The notes below the pieces were generated by a model, which saw only the letters and a program-made list of their open reading frames with translations, made no database searches and was not told the origin of the DNA. Shown one piece after another: positions 22,932-31,848 of a stretch of 38,369 nt of DNA. The stretch spans positions 1-38,369 of the forward strand of contig JALOLF010000026.1 in the NCBI GenBank assembly GCA_025456085.1, read 5' to 3'. The DNA comes from Acidimicrobiales bacterium (GTDB lineage Bacteria > Actinomycetota > Acidimicrobiia > Acidimicrobiales > Acidimicrobilacustridaceae). Within the stretch, counting starts at the first letter, position 1; every line of letters starts with the position of its first letter. Position numbers and translations under genes: made by a program.

Positions 22932-24410
22932 TCAGGCGTCGGCGACCTCGATCCGGTCACGCCCGGCCCCCTTGGCGCGGTAGAGCGCGACGTCCGCCCG
23001 TGCCATCGCTGCCGTGATCGGCTCACCGGGACGACGGCGGGCGAGCCCGATCGAGCACGTGCTGCCGGGCGGCATCGACGCGCGCAGGCGCTCGGCCAGC
23101 TGCGCCGCCACCCCCGTGGGGGCGTCGAGCACCAGGAAGGCGAACTCCTCGCCGCCGATCCGTGCGAGCAGGTCGCCCCGCCGTAGCACACCGACCCACC
23201 CCTCGGCGGCGGCCCGGAGCAACTCGTCACCAGCCCCGTGCCCGTGGGTGTCGTTGAAGGCCTTGAAGTGATCCAGGTCGATGATCCCCACGTCGAGCGG
23301 GCACCCACCATCGGCCCCTTCGGCGCCGAGGCCGCCGATCCATCCCTCCCAGGCCCTGCGGTTGGGTAGGCCGGTCAGGGCATCGCGCTCGGACACCTCC
23401 TGCAGGGAGGCGTTCTCGTCCACGAGTCGTTCGTGGACCAGGGCGTTGGCCAGCGCGAGAGCGCCGATGTTGCCGATGGTGGCGATCCGCGTCACCCGGT
23501 TCGCCTGGGCCAGGCCGCGACGGCTCGTGGCGCCGAGCACCCCGTAGAGCGCCCCGTCGACGAGGAGCGGCACGTAGACGTGCGTGCCCTCGAGACGCGC
23601 GGTTCGCTCACGGACGGCGGTGGCCAGGTCGTCGTGGTCGGCCAACGCGAAGCGCAGGCCCAGGGCACGCCGACCGGTCTCGTCACGCTCCGCAGCGATC
23701 TCCACCGAGTCGCCGTCGATGCGGAACAGCTGCGCCCGCCGATCGCTCTCGACCGGCCCGGCGAGGTCCACGACCGCCGCCAGCATCGTCTCGACGACCT
23801 CGTCCGGGGTGCGCAGGCCTGCCAGGACCTGGGAGGCCCGCTGGAGCAGCACGACCTCACGGCTCTGCTGGCGAAGGACCTCCATGGCCGTGTACGTCGC
23901 CCAGCCCACCAGCCAGGCCACGCCCGTCATGATGACGACGCGACGCCACTCGCCCGACGGGTAGGCCTCACCACCCACGAACAGGAGCGGCGCCGCGAGC
24001 GTCGACGCCACCCCCCCGATGGCCACGACCACGTGGGCCCACGCCCCGTACAGCGCCAGCCACACCACCGGCACGAGGTACAGGGCGGCGTAGCCCGAGA
24101 CGGCGCCCCCCTGGCTGTCACGCAGCACGGCGACGAAGAGGAAGTAGGCGAGCGGCGGCACGGCGTCGGTCCAGCGCGGCAGGCGGTCCCAGGGAAGCCA
24201 CACGATGGCGGCCGCGATGGCGATCACCGTGCTCAGCGCCACGAAGGCGGCGACGACGCTCGGACGGGGCGGGACGACCACCATGGCGAAGCCGACCGCC
24301 GTCACCGCCGCGAAGGGCGCGATCCGTCCCGCCAGGCCGTCTCGCCGGAACGGCCGAGGTCGCAGGTCGTGCTGGAACAGGTCGGTGGGCTCCCCCGCCG
24401 CGGGAGTCAT
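22932..24410 (-). CDS. membrane diguanylate cyclase with GAF and GGDEF domains
   Basis: A 492-residue protein. About six transmembrane helices occupy residues 28-190, then a linker, a GAF-like sensory domain at about 200-330 (VLAGLRTPDEVVETML, YVPLLVDGALYGVLGA), then a GGDEF domain (DALTGLPNRRAWEGW, DLDHFKAFNDTHGHGAGDELL, and GGEEF as the active-site loop). The inhibitory I-site RxxD stands five residues before it (RRGD-LLARI-GGEEF), so product feedback is likely. It makes c-di-GMP from two GTP. It is the last gene of the large leftward set, 36 bp after the ABC1 kinase, with a GGGGAGG ribosome site, and lies about 1.7 kb from the RsiG-like gene. Confidence 0.93.
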   Translation of the reverse strand: MTPAAGEPTDLFQHDLRPRPFRRDGLAGRIAPFAAVTAVGFAMVVVPPRPSVVAAFVALSTVIAIAAAIVWLPWDRLPRWTDAVPPLAYFLFVAVLRDSQGGAVSGYAALYLVPVVWLALYGAWAHVVVAIGGVASTLAAPLLFVGGEAYPSGEWRRVVIMTGVAWLVGWATYTAMEVLRQQSREVVLLQRASQVLAGLRTPDEVVETMLAAVVDLAGPVESDRRAQLFRIDGDSVEIAAERDETGRRALGLRFALADHDDLATAVRERTARLEGTHVYVPLLVDGALYGVLGATSRRGLAQANRVTRIATIGNIGALALANALVHERLVDENASLQEVSERDALTGLPNRRAWEGWIGGLGAEGADGGCPLDVGIIDLDHFKAFNDTHGHGAGDELLRAAAEGWVGVLRRGDLLARIGGEEFAFLVLDAPTGVAAQLAERLRASMPPGSTCSIGLARRRPGEPITAAMARADVALYRAKGAGRDRIEVADA

Positions 24411-24446
24411 GTCCTCCCCATCGGCAGCGATCCGACGCCCGTGAGG

Positions 24447-25871
24447 TCAGCGCCCCCGCCAGGCCGCCTCGAGCGCACCCAGCTCGGTCACCGGCGGCGC
24501 CCCCTTGCGGTACTCGGCCAGGATCCCCCGCCAGCGGTTGTGGGCGTCGAGACGACCGAGCAGCGCGCTCACCCCCCACACGAGGCGGTCGATGACCACG
24601 AACGAGGGAGGCATGTCGAGTGCCCGGATGACGTCGGCGTAGGGACCGGCCAGGTCCAGCAGCTGGCCCAGCGCCGCACCCGTGAAGTCCGCGGTGAAGG
24701 CGAACTCGTCGCTCAGGTAGGGGCGGTAGGGGCCGCTCACGAACTCCCACACGTGCCGGGGATCGAGCCCGTGGTCGGGCACCAGGAAGCCTGCGTCGAC
24801 CATGGCCCGCACGGTTCCCTCGGGATCGCGGTCGAGCACCACGTCGATGATGGCGTCGAGCACCGCGAACTCCGTCGGATCCCACTGCTTGACCAGACCG
24901 AAGTCGAGGAAGGTCACCGAGCCGTCGGGGTGGAACTTGTAGTTGCCGGGATGGGGGTCGCCGTTGAAGGTCAGGTAGTGGAACACGCTGGACTGGGCGA
25001 AGCGGAAGATCACCTCCGCCGCCCGTTGGCGCAGCGGCTCGTCGGCCCGATCCAGGAACTCGCTCCACGTCCAGCCGTCGACCCAGTCCTGCGTGAGCAC
25101 CCGAGCCGTGGACAGCTCCGCCACGACGTCGGGGACCCGGATGAAGGGGTGGCCGCGGAACCGCCGGGCGAACGCGGCCTGGTTGCGCGCCTCGACCGAG
25201 TAGTCGAGCTCGTCCTTCATGCGACCGCGCAGCTCGTCGGCCAGGGCGTGCACGTCCACGTTGCGATAGGAGAAGGCGCCGACGAGGGGACCCAGCAGCT
25301 CGGCGTTGTCGAGGTCGGCGGCGATGGCCCGGCCGATCCCCGGATACTGGACCTTGACCGCCACCAGCCGACCGTCGTGCAGCACCGCCCGGTGCACCTG
25401 GCCGATCGAGGCCGCGGCCACCGGCACCGGATCCCAGTCGAGGAACAGGCGATCGGGAGCGGCGCCCAGCTCGTCGCGCACGACGGACTCGGCCAGGCTG
25501 GGTGCCATGGGCGGCACGTCCTGCTGTAGACCGGCCAGCACGGCCTGCGCCTCCGGGGGCAGGCCGTCGTTGACGTAGGACACCATCTGGCCGATCTTCA
25601 TGACCGCGCCCTTCATGTCACCGAGCTCGCGGGCGACGTCCTCGGCCGAGCGCACGACGAACCGGGACTCGAGCTCGGCGCGTCGCTCCTCGTCGAGACG
25701 GGCGCCGCGCAGCTTCACCGCCGCGAAGTGCCCCGCCCGCCGGGCCGTGAGCCGCACGACGCGCTCCTGGCGGCGGAGCCGCTCTCGCGTCGCCGGCGCC
25801 GCCCGGCGCCATGCCACGGCACCCGCGCCGGCCACCGCGGCCACGCCCAGGGCCAGGCGCGCCGGCTTCAC
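24447..25871 (-). CDS. ABC1/UbiB-family atypical protein kinase-like
   Basis: A 474-residue protein with an N-terminal hydrophobic anchor (about 5-20) and the ADCK/UbiB kinase-like fold. Hallmarks: KxGQ in [10 protein letters not shown], the Ala-rich loop [12 protein letters not shown] that replaces the Gly-rich loop, the catalytic Lys in [15 protein letters not shown], and [10 protein letters not shown]. Family members are linked to quinone and other isoprenoid lipid synthesis, mostly as ATPases or unorthodox kinases. In this operon, isoprenoid-phosphate sugar lipids are a plausible target (inference). Start is GTG 25871, which overlaps the upstream stop as GTGA. Confidence 0.88.
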   Translation of the reverse strand: MKPARLALGVAAVAGAGAVAWRRAAPATRERLRRQERVVRLTARRAGHFAAVKLRGARLDEERRAELESRFVVRSAEDVARELGDMKGAVMKIGQMVSYVNDGLPPEAQAVLAGLQQDVPPMAPSLAESVVRDELGAAPDRLFLDWDPVPVAAASIGQVHRAVLHDGRLVAVKVQYPGIGRAIAADLDNAELLGPLVGAFSYRNVDVHALADELRGRMKDELDYSVEARNQAAFARRFRGHPFIRVPDVVAELSTARVLTQDWVDGWTWSEFLDRADEPLRQRAAEVIFRFAQSSVFHYLTFNGDPHPGNYKFHPDGSVTFLDFGLVKQWDPTEFAVLDAIIDVVLDRDPEGTVRAMVDAGFLVPDHGLDPRHVWEFVSGPYRPYLSDEFAFTADFTGAALGQLLDLAGPYADVIRALDMPPSFVVIDRLVWGVSALLGRLDAHNRWRGILAEYRKGAPPVTELGALEAAWRGR

Positions 25872-26650
25872 CCCGTCGACTCCCCGGCCCGGGCGCGGGG
25901 CGTGGTGCCCACCAGCACGATCGACAGGCCGAAGGGCAGGCGGAACCGGCGCAGGAGACGTCGCTCCAGCGCCGCCAACACCGCGAAGGCGCGGTCGACG
26001 AGCGGGTGCACCGAGCTGGCCTCCTCATCGGTGGCCCGCACGAGGCGCCGCAACGGGGTGCGACGCAGCAGCACCGCGGGCGGGACCAGGAAGGTGAAGA
26101 AGTAGCTGACCCGATCCACCTCGATGCCCGCCGCCCGAGCCGCAGCCTCGAGGCGCCCGGCCGAGTACCGGCGCCGGTGGGCGGCCTTCACGTCGTGGTC
26201 GCTCCACAGGAAGTCGTACGCCGGCACGGTGAGCAGGATCGGCGAACCCGGGCGCAGCACCCGCACGTACTCGGCCAGGGCGGCGACGTCGTTGTCGAGG
26301 TGCTCGATCACGTCGGTGCTGATCAGCGCCCCGGCCGATGCCGTGGCGAAGGGGAGGTGCTCGGCCACGCTGCGCACGACGCGCCGGCGCGCCGTGCGGC
26401 GGGCGAAGCCCAGGGCGGCCGGGCTGAGATCGGTGCCGGCGGCGGCCCGGGCGCCGAGCGACTCGAGCGTGTCGAGGGTCTCGCCGGTGCCGCATCCCAC
26501 GTCGAGGGCGACATCGACGCCCCGCACGCGCCCCGCGAGCAGCTCGGCGACGAGGGCCCGGCGGGCCCGGTACCACCAGTGGGTCTCGGCCACCGAGGCC
26601 ATGAGCTCGAAGTAGGCGTCGTCGGGTTGCGGGCCGACCCCGGTGGTCAC
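25868..26650 (-). CDS. class I SAM-dependent methyltransferase A
   Basis: A 260-residue protein of the Methyltransf_11/23 type. An N-terminal THWWYRARR segment is followed by the SAM-binding motif ALDVGCGTGETLDTLE, an acid at AGTDLSPAALGFA, and motif IV STDVIEHLDND; the WSDHDVKAAHRRRYS block is typical of methyltransferases found in glycan and lipid-glycan clusters. The C-terminus has a hydrophobic amphipathic stretch suggesting membrane contact. Start GTG 26650 overlaps the previous stop and its stop overlaps the next start, both as GTGA. Confidence 0.88.
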   Translation of the reverse strand: MTTGVGPQPDDAYFELMASVAETHWWYRARRALVAELLAGRVRGVDVALDVGCGTGETLDTLESLGARAAAGTDLSPAALGFARRTARRRVVRSVAEHLPFATASAGALISTDVIEHLDNDVAALAEYVRVLRPGSPILLTVPAYDFLWSDHDVKAAHRRRYSAGRLEAAARAAGIEVDRVSYFFTFLVPPAVLLRRTPLRRLVRATDEEASSVHPLVDRAFAVLAALERRLLRRFRLPFGLSIVLVGTTPRARAGESTG

Positions 26651-27330
26651 GACAGCGTCCGCTCCCGACGGGCCACCAGCAGGTGGTGCGGGTGGGGGTA
26701 GCCGCGGTCCACACGACGCCCGTGCACGGCGAGGCCGGCCCGGGAGAGCCGTTCGGCGAACACCGACGGCGCCTCGAAGGCCACCTCGTCCCCTTCCGTG
26801 ATGCGCAGCACCCGCGTCGCCACCAGCTCCTGGGCCACGGTGAGCGCCCCCTTCCAGCGGGGCAGGCGATCGGTCTCCTTGAGCACCAGCACCCCACCCG
26901 GGGCGAGGCGCTCGACGGCCGCGTCGAGCAGCGCGGCGCGACCCCGCTCGCCCAGCAGGTAGAGCACGTCGACCACGACCACGGCGTCGAAGGGACCCGC
27001 CGGGAGCCCGTCGGGGTCGACCACCTCGAAGTGGAGTCGGGCCTCGCCGGGAGCCAGGTGGGTGGCGGCGGCGCGCGCCAGCGCGATCTTGTCGGCGTCG
27101 ATGTCGACGCCGAGCACGTCACGACCCGGCGCCGCCAGCGCCAGGTAGGCGCTGACCAGGCCGTGGCCGCAGCCGATCTCCAGCACCCGTCCCCGGCGGG
27201 GAACGGCCCGTTCGACGGCGTCGACGGGGCACGTCCACCAGCGCCCCCGCACGTGGGTCCGCTCGGCCCGGGGCGCGTCGTCGTAGAGCGCCAGGGCCCG
27301 CCGGGCGACGCGGCTCGAGGGAGCCCTCAC
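26647..27330 (-). CDS. class I SAM-dependent methyltransferase B
   Basis: A 227-residue methyltransferase with VLEIGCGHGLVSAYLAL as SAM motif I, GVDIDADKIALARAAA as the acidic ribose-binding strand, and VVVVDVLYLLGE as motif IV. It differs in length and sequence from methyltransferase A and is not a recent copy. The start GTG 27330 overlaps the YdjC stop as GTGA and its own stop overlaps the next start in the same way. The frame is open upstream, but that part is the antisense of the deacetylase gene. Acceptor is unknown; a lipid or sugar hydroxyl is the likely type given the neighbours. Confidence 0.85.
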   Translation of the reverse strand: MRAPSSRVARRALALYDDAPRAERTHVRGRWWTCPVDAVERAVPRRGRVLEIGCGHGLVSAYLALAAPGRDVLGVDIDADKIALARAAATHLAPGEARLHFEVVDPDGLPAGPFDAVVVVDVLYLLGERGRAALLDAAVERLAPGGVLVLKETDRLPRWKGALTVAQELVATRVLRITEGDEVAFEAPSVFAERLSRAGLAVHGRRVDRGYPHPHHLLVARRERTLS

Positions 27331-28178
27331 GCGGCGTCGCTCCGCGACCCGACCAGATCGGCGAAGGTGCCGAGCCGCCAACCCTGCTCGTCGACCGCCC
27401 GACGCAGGGCCGCCGATCGGAGGGCCTCGGCCTCGTCGGCCCAGCGGTATCCCCACACGTAGCGTGCCAGGTCGGGGTCGTCGGGACTGCCGGGATGGGT
27501 GGCGAGCTCGGCCGACCGGGCGCCGCGGGCGGCGAGGCGGAACACGGCGTCGATCATGCGCGGGGTGTCGAGCCCACCGGCTTCGTCGAGGCCGGTGGCG
27601 GCATCGGGGAAGTGCCATCCCCGCGCCTCGGCCACCGCCTCGAAGCGCGTGGCCAGGGCCCGCACCGTCGAGCCGACCACGGTTCGGGCGGTGGAGCGCG
27701 TCACCCGCACCGCCCGTACGCCGTGGGTGTCGCCCACCTCGAGCACCACGTCACGCACCTCGGGCCACAGGTGCAGGTTCTGGTGGGTGTCCACGTGGTC
27801 CACCTCGATGCCGGCGGCGCGGATGCGCTCGAACTGGGCGGCGAACTCCCGGCGCAGGTCGTCGCGATCGATCCGGCCGGCAGCCATGCGGGGCAGGAAC
27901 ACCCGCCACGAGTGGGGCAGCCGCCCGCGCCCGTCGACCAGCGACGGGATCTCCCGGGCGCCGAGCAACGGCGGGTCCTCGCCCACGGCGGCCAGGTGGG
28001 CGCCGGCGCCCAGCGTGGGGTGGCCGGCGAGCCAGTGGGCGGTGCGCTCGAAGGCGGGACCCAACGCCAGCACCGAGGTGGAGGTCACCACGCCCCGGTC
28101 GTGGGCCTCCAGGATGGCCCGCGACACCCCCGTGGTGAGGCCGTAGTCGTCGGCGTTCACGATGAGCAGCCGGCTCAC
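27327..28178 (-). CDS. YdjC/ChbG-family carbohydrate deacetylase
   Basis: A 283-residue protein of the YdjC/HpnK/ChbG family, metal-dependent deacetylases of acetylated sugars. Metal-site motifs are NADDYGLT at the N-terminus and HVDTHQNLHLWP in the middle; GAHLAAVGEDPPLL supplies the conserved His after strand 2. The family acts on chitobiose-type oligosaccharides or on lipid-linked sugars (HpnK acts on hopanoid side chains). Start is GTG 28178, directly adjacent to the upstream stop (no spacer), and its stop overlaps methyltransferase B. In this context it probably deacetylates an amino sugar of a lipid-linked glycan (inference). Confidence 0.88.
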   Translation of the reverse strand: MSRLLIVNADDYGLTTGVSRAILEAHDRGVVTSTSVLALGPAFERTAHWLAGHPTLGAGAHLAAVGEDPPLLGAREIPSLVDGRGRLPHSWRVFLPRMAAGRIDRDDLRREFAAQFERIRAAGIEVDHVDTHQNLHLWPEVRDVVLEVGDTHGVRAVRVTRSTARTVVGSTVRALATRFEAVAEARGWHFPDAATGLDEAGGLDTPRMIDAVFRLAARGARSAELATHPGSPDDPDLARYVWGYRWADEAEALRSAALRRAVDEQGWRLGTFADLVGSRSDAA

Positions 28179-28952
28179 TCACCCTCCCCGGGTGAGCAGT
28201 CGACGGCGCTCCTCGGCGGGCAGGGGCCGCAGGGTCAACAGCTCGCGTCGCAGGGCCCACAGCTCACGGACGATCTTGAGGATGACGGCGTTGGACGACA
28301 GCGTCGACACGCCCCGGGTGCGGGGGAAGTAGTCGACCCCGAACTGCACGGTGTGGTAGCCGAGGCGGTCGGCACGCGCCAGGAGCTCCACGTCGATGAA
28401 GGAGCCCTCGCTCTTGAGCTGGACGTGGTCGAGCACGGCCCGGCGGATCAGTTTGCCAGCGAAGTTCACGTCGCGGACGCGCAGCCCGAACAGGAGCTGC
28501 ACGAGGTGGTTGTAGACGAAGGAGTAGACGAGCCGGCGGGGGCCCTCGCCGGTGCGATCGAAGCGGTAGGCGCTCACGATGTCGGCGTCGTAGATGCGCA
28601 GCAGCCGGACCGCCTTGGACACCTCGGCCATGTCGAAGGGCAGGTCGGCGTCGGTGTAGAGCACGACGTCGCCGGCAGCGTGGGTGAACCCGGTGCGCAC
28701 GCTGCCGCCCAGCTTGCGGTTGACGGGGTGGTGCACCACCCGGACCCGGGGGTCGGCCGCCGCCAGCGCGTCGGCGATGGCCGGCGTGGCGTCGGTCGAG
28801 GCATCGTCGATGACCAGGACCTCGTAATCGGCCACCTCGCCGTCGGCCACCAGTCGGTCCCCCGCCTCGACCGCCGCCTCCACGGCGCGCTCGAGGGTGG
28901 CCTCCTCGTTCCAGGCCGGGAAGAAGATGGTGAGCAGGTCGAAGTGGGGCAC
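28179..28952 (-). CDS. GT2 polyprenyl-phosphate sugar synthase (DPM1-like)
   Basis: A 257-residue GT2 enzyme without C-terminal membrane helices. Motifs: LTIFFPAWNEEATLERAV, VLVIDDASTDATP, the metal-binding YTDADLPFD, and a late RTRGVSTL segment. It resembles dolichyl/polyprenyl-phosphate mannosyltransferases, which make lipid-phosphate sugar donors on the inner face of the membrane. The GT-C gene lies 29 bp upstream and would be a natural user of the product. Start is GTG 28952; TATCAT at 28963-28968 (minus strand) is a candidate -10 but may be fortuitous inside an operon. Confidence 0.88.
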   Translation of the reverse strand: MPHFDLLTIFFPAWNEEATLERAVEAAVEAGDRLVADGEVADYEVLVIDDASTDATPAIADALAAADPRVRVVHHPVNRKLGGSVRTGFTHAAGDVVLYTDADLPFDMAEVSKAVRLLRIYDADIVSAYRFDRTGEGPRRLVYSFVYNHLVQLLFGLRVRDVNFAGKLIRRAVLDHVQLKSEGSFIDVELLARADRLGYHTVQFGVDYFPRTRGVSTLSSNAVILKIVRELWALRRELLTLRPLPAEERRRLLTRGG

Positions 28953-28981
28953 GGTGGAGGAGATGATACGGGTCCGTCCGC

Positions 28982-30244
28982 TCAGGCGACGTAGTAGCCC
29001 CGGGCATAGAGCGAGGTGAGCAGCACGAGCGCCAGGGTGCCCCCCACCAGCGCGGCGCGACGCAGGGCCGGGCGGGGCTCCAGGGCCTGGGCAACCACCA
29101 GGAACACCGGGAAGGCGGCGAGCAGGTACCGCCCGCAGCCCTGGAAGTCCTTGCTGCCGAGCAGCGGGATGCCCATGACGGCGGCGACGTAGAGCGCATA
29201 GCCCCAGCCCAGGCGGCGGGCGATGCGGGGGACGAGCAGGAACGCGCCCAGCACCAACAGCCCCTGGAACACCGTGCCGAGGGTGTAGAGCACCGAGCTC
29301 CACGGCGAGTACCCGAAGATGCCGGGGTTGTCCACGGCGTCGCCGATCCACTGGGGGAGGTGGCGGATGTTGTCCACCAGCGTCACCTTGAACCAGGTGT
29401 GCGGCCCGCCCTCCTGGTCCCATCCCGACGCACCCTGGATCTTCGAGAACAGCAGCGGGTCGTCGAAGCGCACCCACAGGTAGGTCGACCACGCCGCCAG
29501 GCCACCGATGCTCGTCAGCACCGCGGCGTCCGACCAGCGCAGCCGTCCCCGCCACCGATCCACGAGGCCCCGGGCCGGCGGACCGGGGCGATCGGCGGCA
29601 CGCTGCAGGGTCACGGCGACCAACCCCAGCACCACGGCCACACCCACCGGACGTGCCGCGGTGGCGACGACCCCGGCCAGTCCGGCCCACACCGGGTGCC
29701 CCCGGTCCAGCAGCACGAAGGCGCCGAGCGCCGCGGCCAGGAACACGGCGTCGGCGTAGACCGCCCCGAACAGGTACCAGACGTACGGGTAGGCGAGCAG
29801 CACCGCCACGGCCGCCCGGGCCAGGTCGGGCCCGACGCGCTCGCAGCACCAGCGGTGGAACAGCACCACCGCGCCGCACCCGGCGAGCGCCGTGACGAGG
29901 ATGCCGGCCAGCACCGCGTCGCGCACGACCACGTCCACGACCCGCACCAGGAGCGGGTAAGCGGGGAAGAAGGCCACGTTCGCCTGCTGGCCGGGGGCGT
30001 TCAGGCTGTAGCCCCTCGTCACGATCAGCTCGTACCAGTTGCCGTCGTAGCGGAACCAGCCCTCGAGCAGCACCGACCCCCGGAACGACGCGGGCGGCTT
30101 CGGGTAGTACGAGTACCGGGGCAGGAGCTCGGTCGACGCCCACACGACCACCGCCAGCAACGCCCCGGTGCGCAGCCACGCCAGCAGCGGCACGCGGAGC
30201 ATGGCCCGCGACCACGGTGCCGGGCGTTCGGTGACCGTCTCCAT
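28982..30244 (-). CDS. PIG-V-like GT-C mannosyltransferase
   Basis: A 420-residue integral membrane protein with about ten helices. The outer loop after the first helix has the PIG-V-type signature: RYDGNWYELIVTRGY then VAFFPAYPLLVR, equivalent to the WDxxWY and FFPLYP motifs. Such enzymes take mannose from polyprenyl-phosphate-mannose at the outer face. The GT2 gene just downstream would make that donor, which supports the call. Start ATG 30244 is preceded by TAGGGT at 30253-30258 (minus strand) with 8 nt spacing. First gene of the seven-gene leftward set. Confidence 0.83.
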   Translation of the reverse strand: METVTERPAPWSRAMLRVPLLAWLRTGALLAVVVWASTELLPRYSYYPKPPASFRGSVLLEGWFRYDGNWYELIVTRGYSLNAPGQQANVAFFPAYPLLVRVVDVVVRDAVLAGILVTALAGCGAVVLFHRWCCERVGPDLARAAVAVLLAYPYVWYLFGAVYADAVFLAAALGAFVLLDRGHPVWAGLAGVVATAARPVGVAVVLGLVAVTLQRAADRPGPPARGLVDRWRGRLRWSDAAVLTSIGGLAAWSTYLWVRFDDPLLFSKIQGASGWDQEGGPHTWFKVTLVDNIRHLPQWIGDAVDNPGIFGYSPWSSVLYTLGTVFQGLLVLGAFLLVPRIARRLGWGYALYVAAVMGIPLLGSKDFQGCGRYLLAAFPVFLVVAQALEPRPALRRAALVGGTLALVLLTSLYARGYYVA

Positions 30245-30252
30245 CGACGTGC

Positions 30253-30272
30253 ACCCTACGACGCGGTACGGT
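30253..30272. promoter_or_regulatory. divergent promoter of the glycan operon and the SDR gene
   Basis: TAGGGT (30253-30258) points left, 8 nt before ATG 30244. TACGGT (30267-30272) points right and gives a leader of about 30 nt with a GGGGAGG ribosome site (30296-30302) before ATG 30309. Confidence 0.5.
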
Positions 30273-30308
30273 CCCGACGGGAGGGCACCCGCTGCGGGGA
30301 GGTCAGCC

Positions 30309-31397
30309 ATGGCTACCGTGCTGTTCACCGGGTTTCCCGGCTTCCTGGGGGTCCAGCTCCTGCCCCGGGTGCTGCGACGTGCCCCCGAACACCGGGCGGT
30401 GTGCGTGGTCCAGGCCCGCTTCGCCGACCTCGCCCGCCGCCGTGTGACGCAGCTCGAGACCGCGGACCCCTCCCTGGCGGGGCGCATCGAGCTCGTCGAG
30501 GGCGACATCACCGTGGCGGGCCTGGGACTGCAGGACCCCGTCGCCCTCGCCCGGGACCTGCACCAGGTGTGGCACCTGGCCGCGGTGTACGACCTGGGGG
30601 TACCTCGTGCGGTGGGCGTGCGGGTGAACGTGGACGGCACGAGACACGTGCTGGACCTCGCCGAGCAGGCAACGGCGCTGGACCGCTTCCAGTACGTCAG
30701 CACCTGCTACGTGAGCGGCCGGTGGGCGGGGGTCTTCCGCGAGAGCGACCTCGACGTGGGCCAGCGGTTCAACAACTTCTACGAAGAGACGAAGTTCCTG
30801 GCCGAGGTGCTCGTGCAGCAGGCCCGCGACGGCGGGCTACCCACGTCGGTGTACCGCCCGGCCATCGTGGCCGGCGATGCCGGCACCGGCGAGACGCAGA
30901 AGTACGACGGGCCCTACTTCGCCTTGCAGTGGCTGCTGCGCCAACCCCGGCTCGCCGTCATGCCCGTCATCGGCGACCCCACCGCCTTCCGCATGAACGT
31001 CGTGCCCCGCGACTTCGTGGTGGACGCCATCGCGGCCCTCTCGGGCGAACCCTGGTCTGCTGGACGGGTGTACCAGCTCGCCGATCCCCGCCCTCTCACG
31101 ATCGACGAGCTCCTCACGGCGATGGCGGGCGCCACCGGCCGCCGGATGATCCGCGTGCCGTTGCCGCGCCGGCTGGCCATGTTCGCCCTCGACCACGTCC
31201 CGGGCGTGGAGGCGCTGCTGCGCATCCCGTCCAGTGCCGTGCCGTACTTCACCCACCCGACGTACTACGACACCACCCGCACCGAGGCCGACCTGGAGGG
31301 GACCGAGGTGGCCTGTCCCGCGCTGACGGACTACCTGCCCCGACTGGTGTCGTTCATGCAGGCCCATCCGGAGGTGTCGGCCCACGCCATGGTGTGA
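30309..31397 (+). CDS. extended short-chain dehydrogenase (acyl reductase/epimerase-like)
   Basis: A 362-residue NAD(P)-dependent protein. The nucleotide-binding motif is TGFPGFLG near the N-terminus, the Ser of the active site is in YVSTCYVSG, and the Tyr-Lys pair is in YEETKF. The layout (VNVDGTRHVLDLA and a long C-terminal substrate part) fits extended SDRs of the NAD_binding_4 group, related to fatty acyl reductases and sterol-type dehydrogenases. Substrate unknown. Start is ATG 30309 with a strong ribosome site; TACGGT (30267-30272) is the likely -10. It ends 3 bp from the convergent CBM48 gene. Confidence 0.85.
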   Translation: MATVLFTGFPGFLGVQLLPRVLRRAPEHRAVCVVQARFADLARRRVTQLETADPSLAGRIELVEGDITVAGLGLQDPVALARDLHQVWHLAAVYDLGVPRAVGVRVNVDGTRHVLDLAEQATALDRFQYVSTCYVSGRWAGVFRESDLDVGQRFNNFYEETKFLAEVLVQQARDGGLPTSVYRPAIVAGDAGTGETQKYDGPYFALQWLLRQPRLAVMPVIGDPTAFRMNVVPRDFVVDAIAALSGEPWSAGRVYQLADPRPLTIDELLTAMAGATGRRMIRVPLPRRLAMFALDHVPGVEALLRIPSSAVPYFTHPTYYDTTRTEADLEGTEVACPALTDYLPRLVSFMQAHPEVSAHAMV

Positions 31398-31400
31398 ACC

Positions 31401-31688
31401 TCAGGTGCGAAGGAGGCAGTGCTCGTCGCCGTAGCCGTTGGGCTCGCGGTCGTCGGCGTTCTCGTCGTCGAAGAAGACGCCGCCGTCACCCAGGTAGCGG
31501 AAGCGGTAGGTCTGGTTCTTCTCCAGCTTGAGCACCGCGGAGCGCGTCCCGTTGGAGCGGGCCTTGAGCGGGTTCACCGACGGGTCCCAGCCGTTGAAGT
31601 CACCCACCACCGAAACCGGGCCCACCTCGGCCGGCAGGGCGAAGGTGATCTTGACCTCACCGTTCGTGCTGGCGGCTCGCTTGATCAT
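31401..31688 (-). CDS. small glycogen-binding (CBM48/AMPK-like) domain protein
   Basis: The whole 95-residue product is one early-set beta sandwich of the CBM48/AMPK glycogen-binding type: VKITFALPAEVGPVSVVGDFNGWDP, a middle RSAVLKLEK strand and YRFRYLGDGGVFFDDENAD. The Trp in DFNGWDP and the Arg/Tyr of RFRY are typical of starch or glycogen binding. No catalytic domain is attached, as in stand-alone actinobacterial isoamylase early-set proteins. An AGGAGG ribosome site precedes ATG 31688, and TAGGGT at 31722-31727 (minus strand) is a candidate -10. Confidence 0.85.
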   Translation of the reverse strand: MIKRAASTNGEVKITFALPAEVGPVSVVGDFNGWDPSVNPLKARSNGTRSAVLKLEKNQTYRFRYLGDGGVFFDDENADDREPNGYGDEHCLLRT

Positions 31689-31777
31689 GCCGTCCTCCTG
31701 TTCGGTACCAACTGGCGCGCCACCCTAGGGGGACCAGCAGCGCGCGTGATGCACACCCGGCTAAGCATCTCCGGGCC

Positions 31778-31803
31778 GGAGACCGGGGTCGGAGACGGGG
31801 GTC
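31778..31803 (+). repeat. two-copy 13-bp tandem repeat in an intergenic region
   Basis: GGAGACCGGGGTC is followed at once by GGAGACGGGGGTC (12 of 13 identical). It sits in the 212-bp region between the CBM48 and the serine hydrolase genes, 46 bp before the TAGGGT box of the rightward gene. The rest of that region holds only the two promoters and the operator-like site. Confidence 0.6.
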
Positions 31804-31848
31804 GACGACCACGCAAGCCGGACCGGCGGCGCGGACCTGGTTGGCGCG

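Noticed and set aside
29500..29900. Possible rightward genes opposite the PIG-V-like gene.
   Set aside because: The frames are Arg/Pro-rich antisense shadows of a clear membrane protein.
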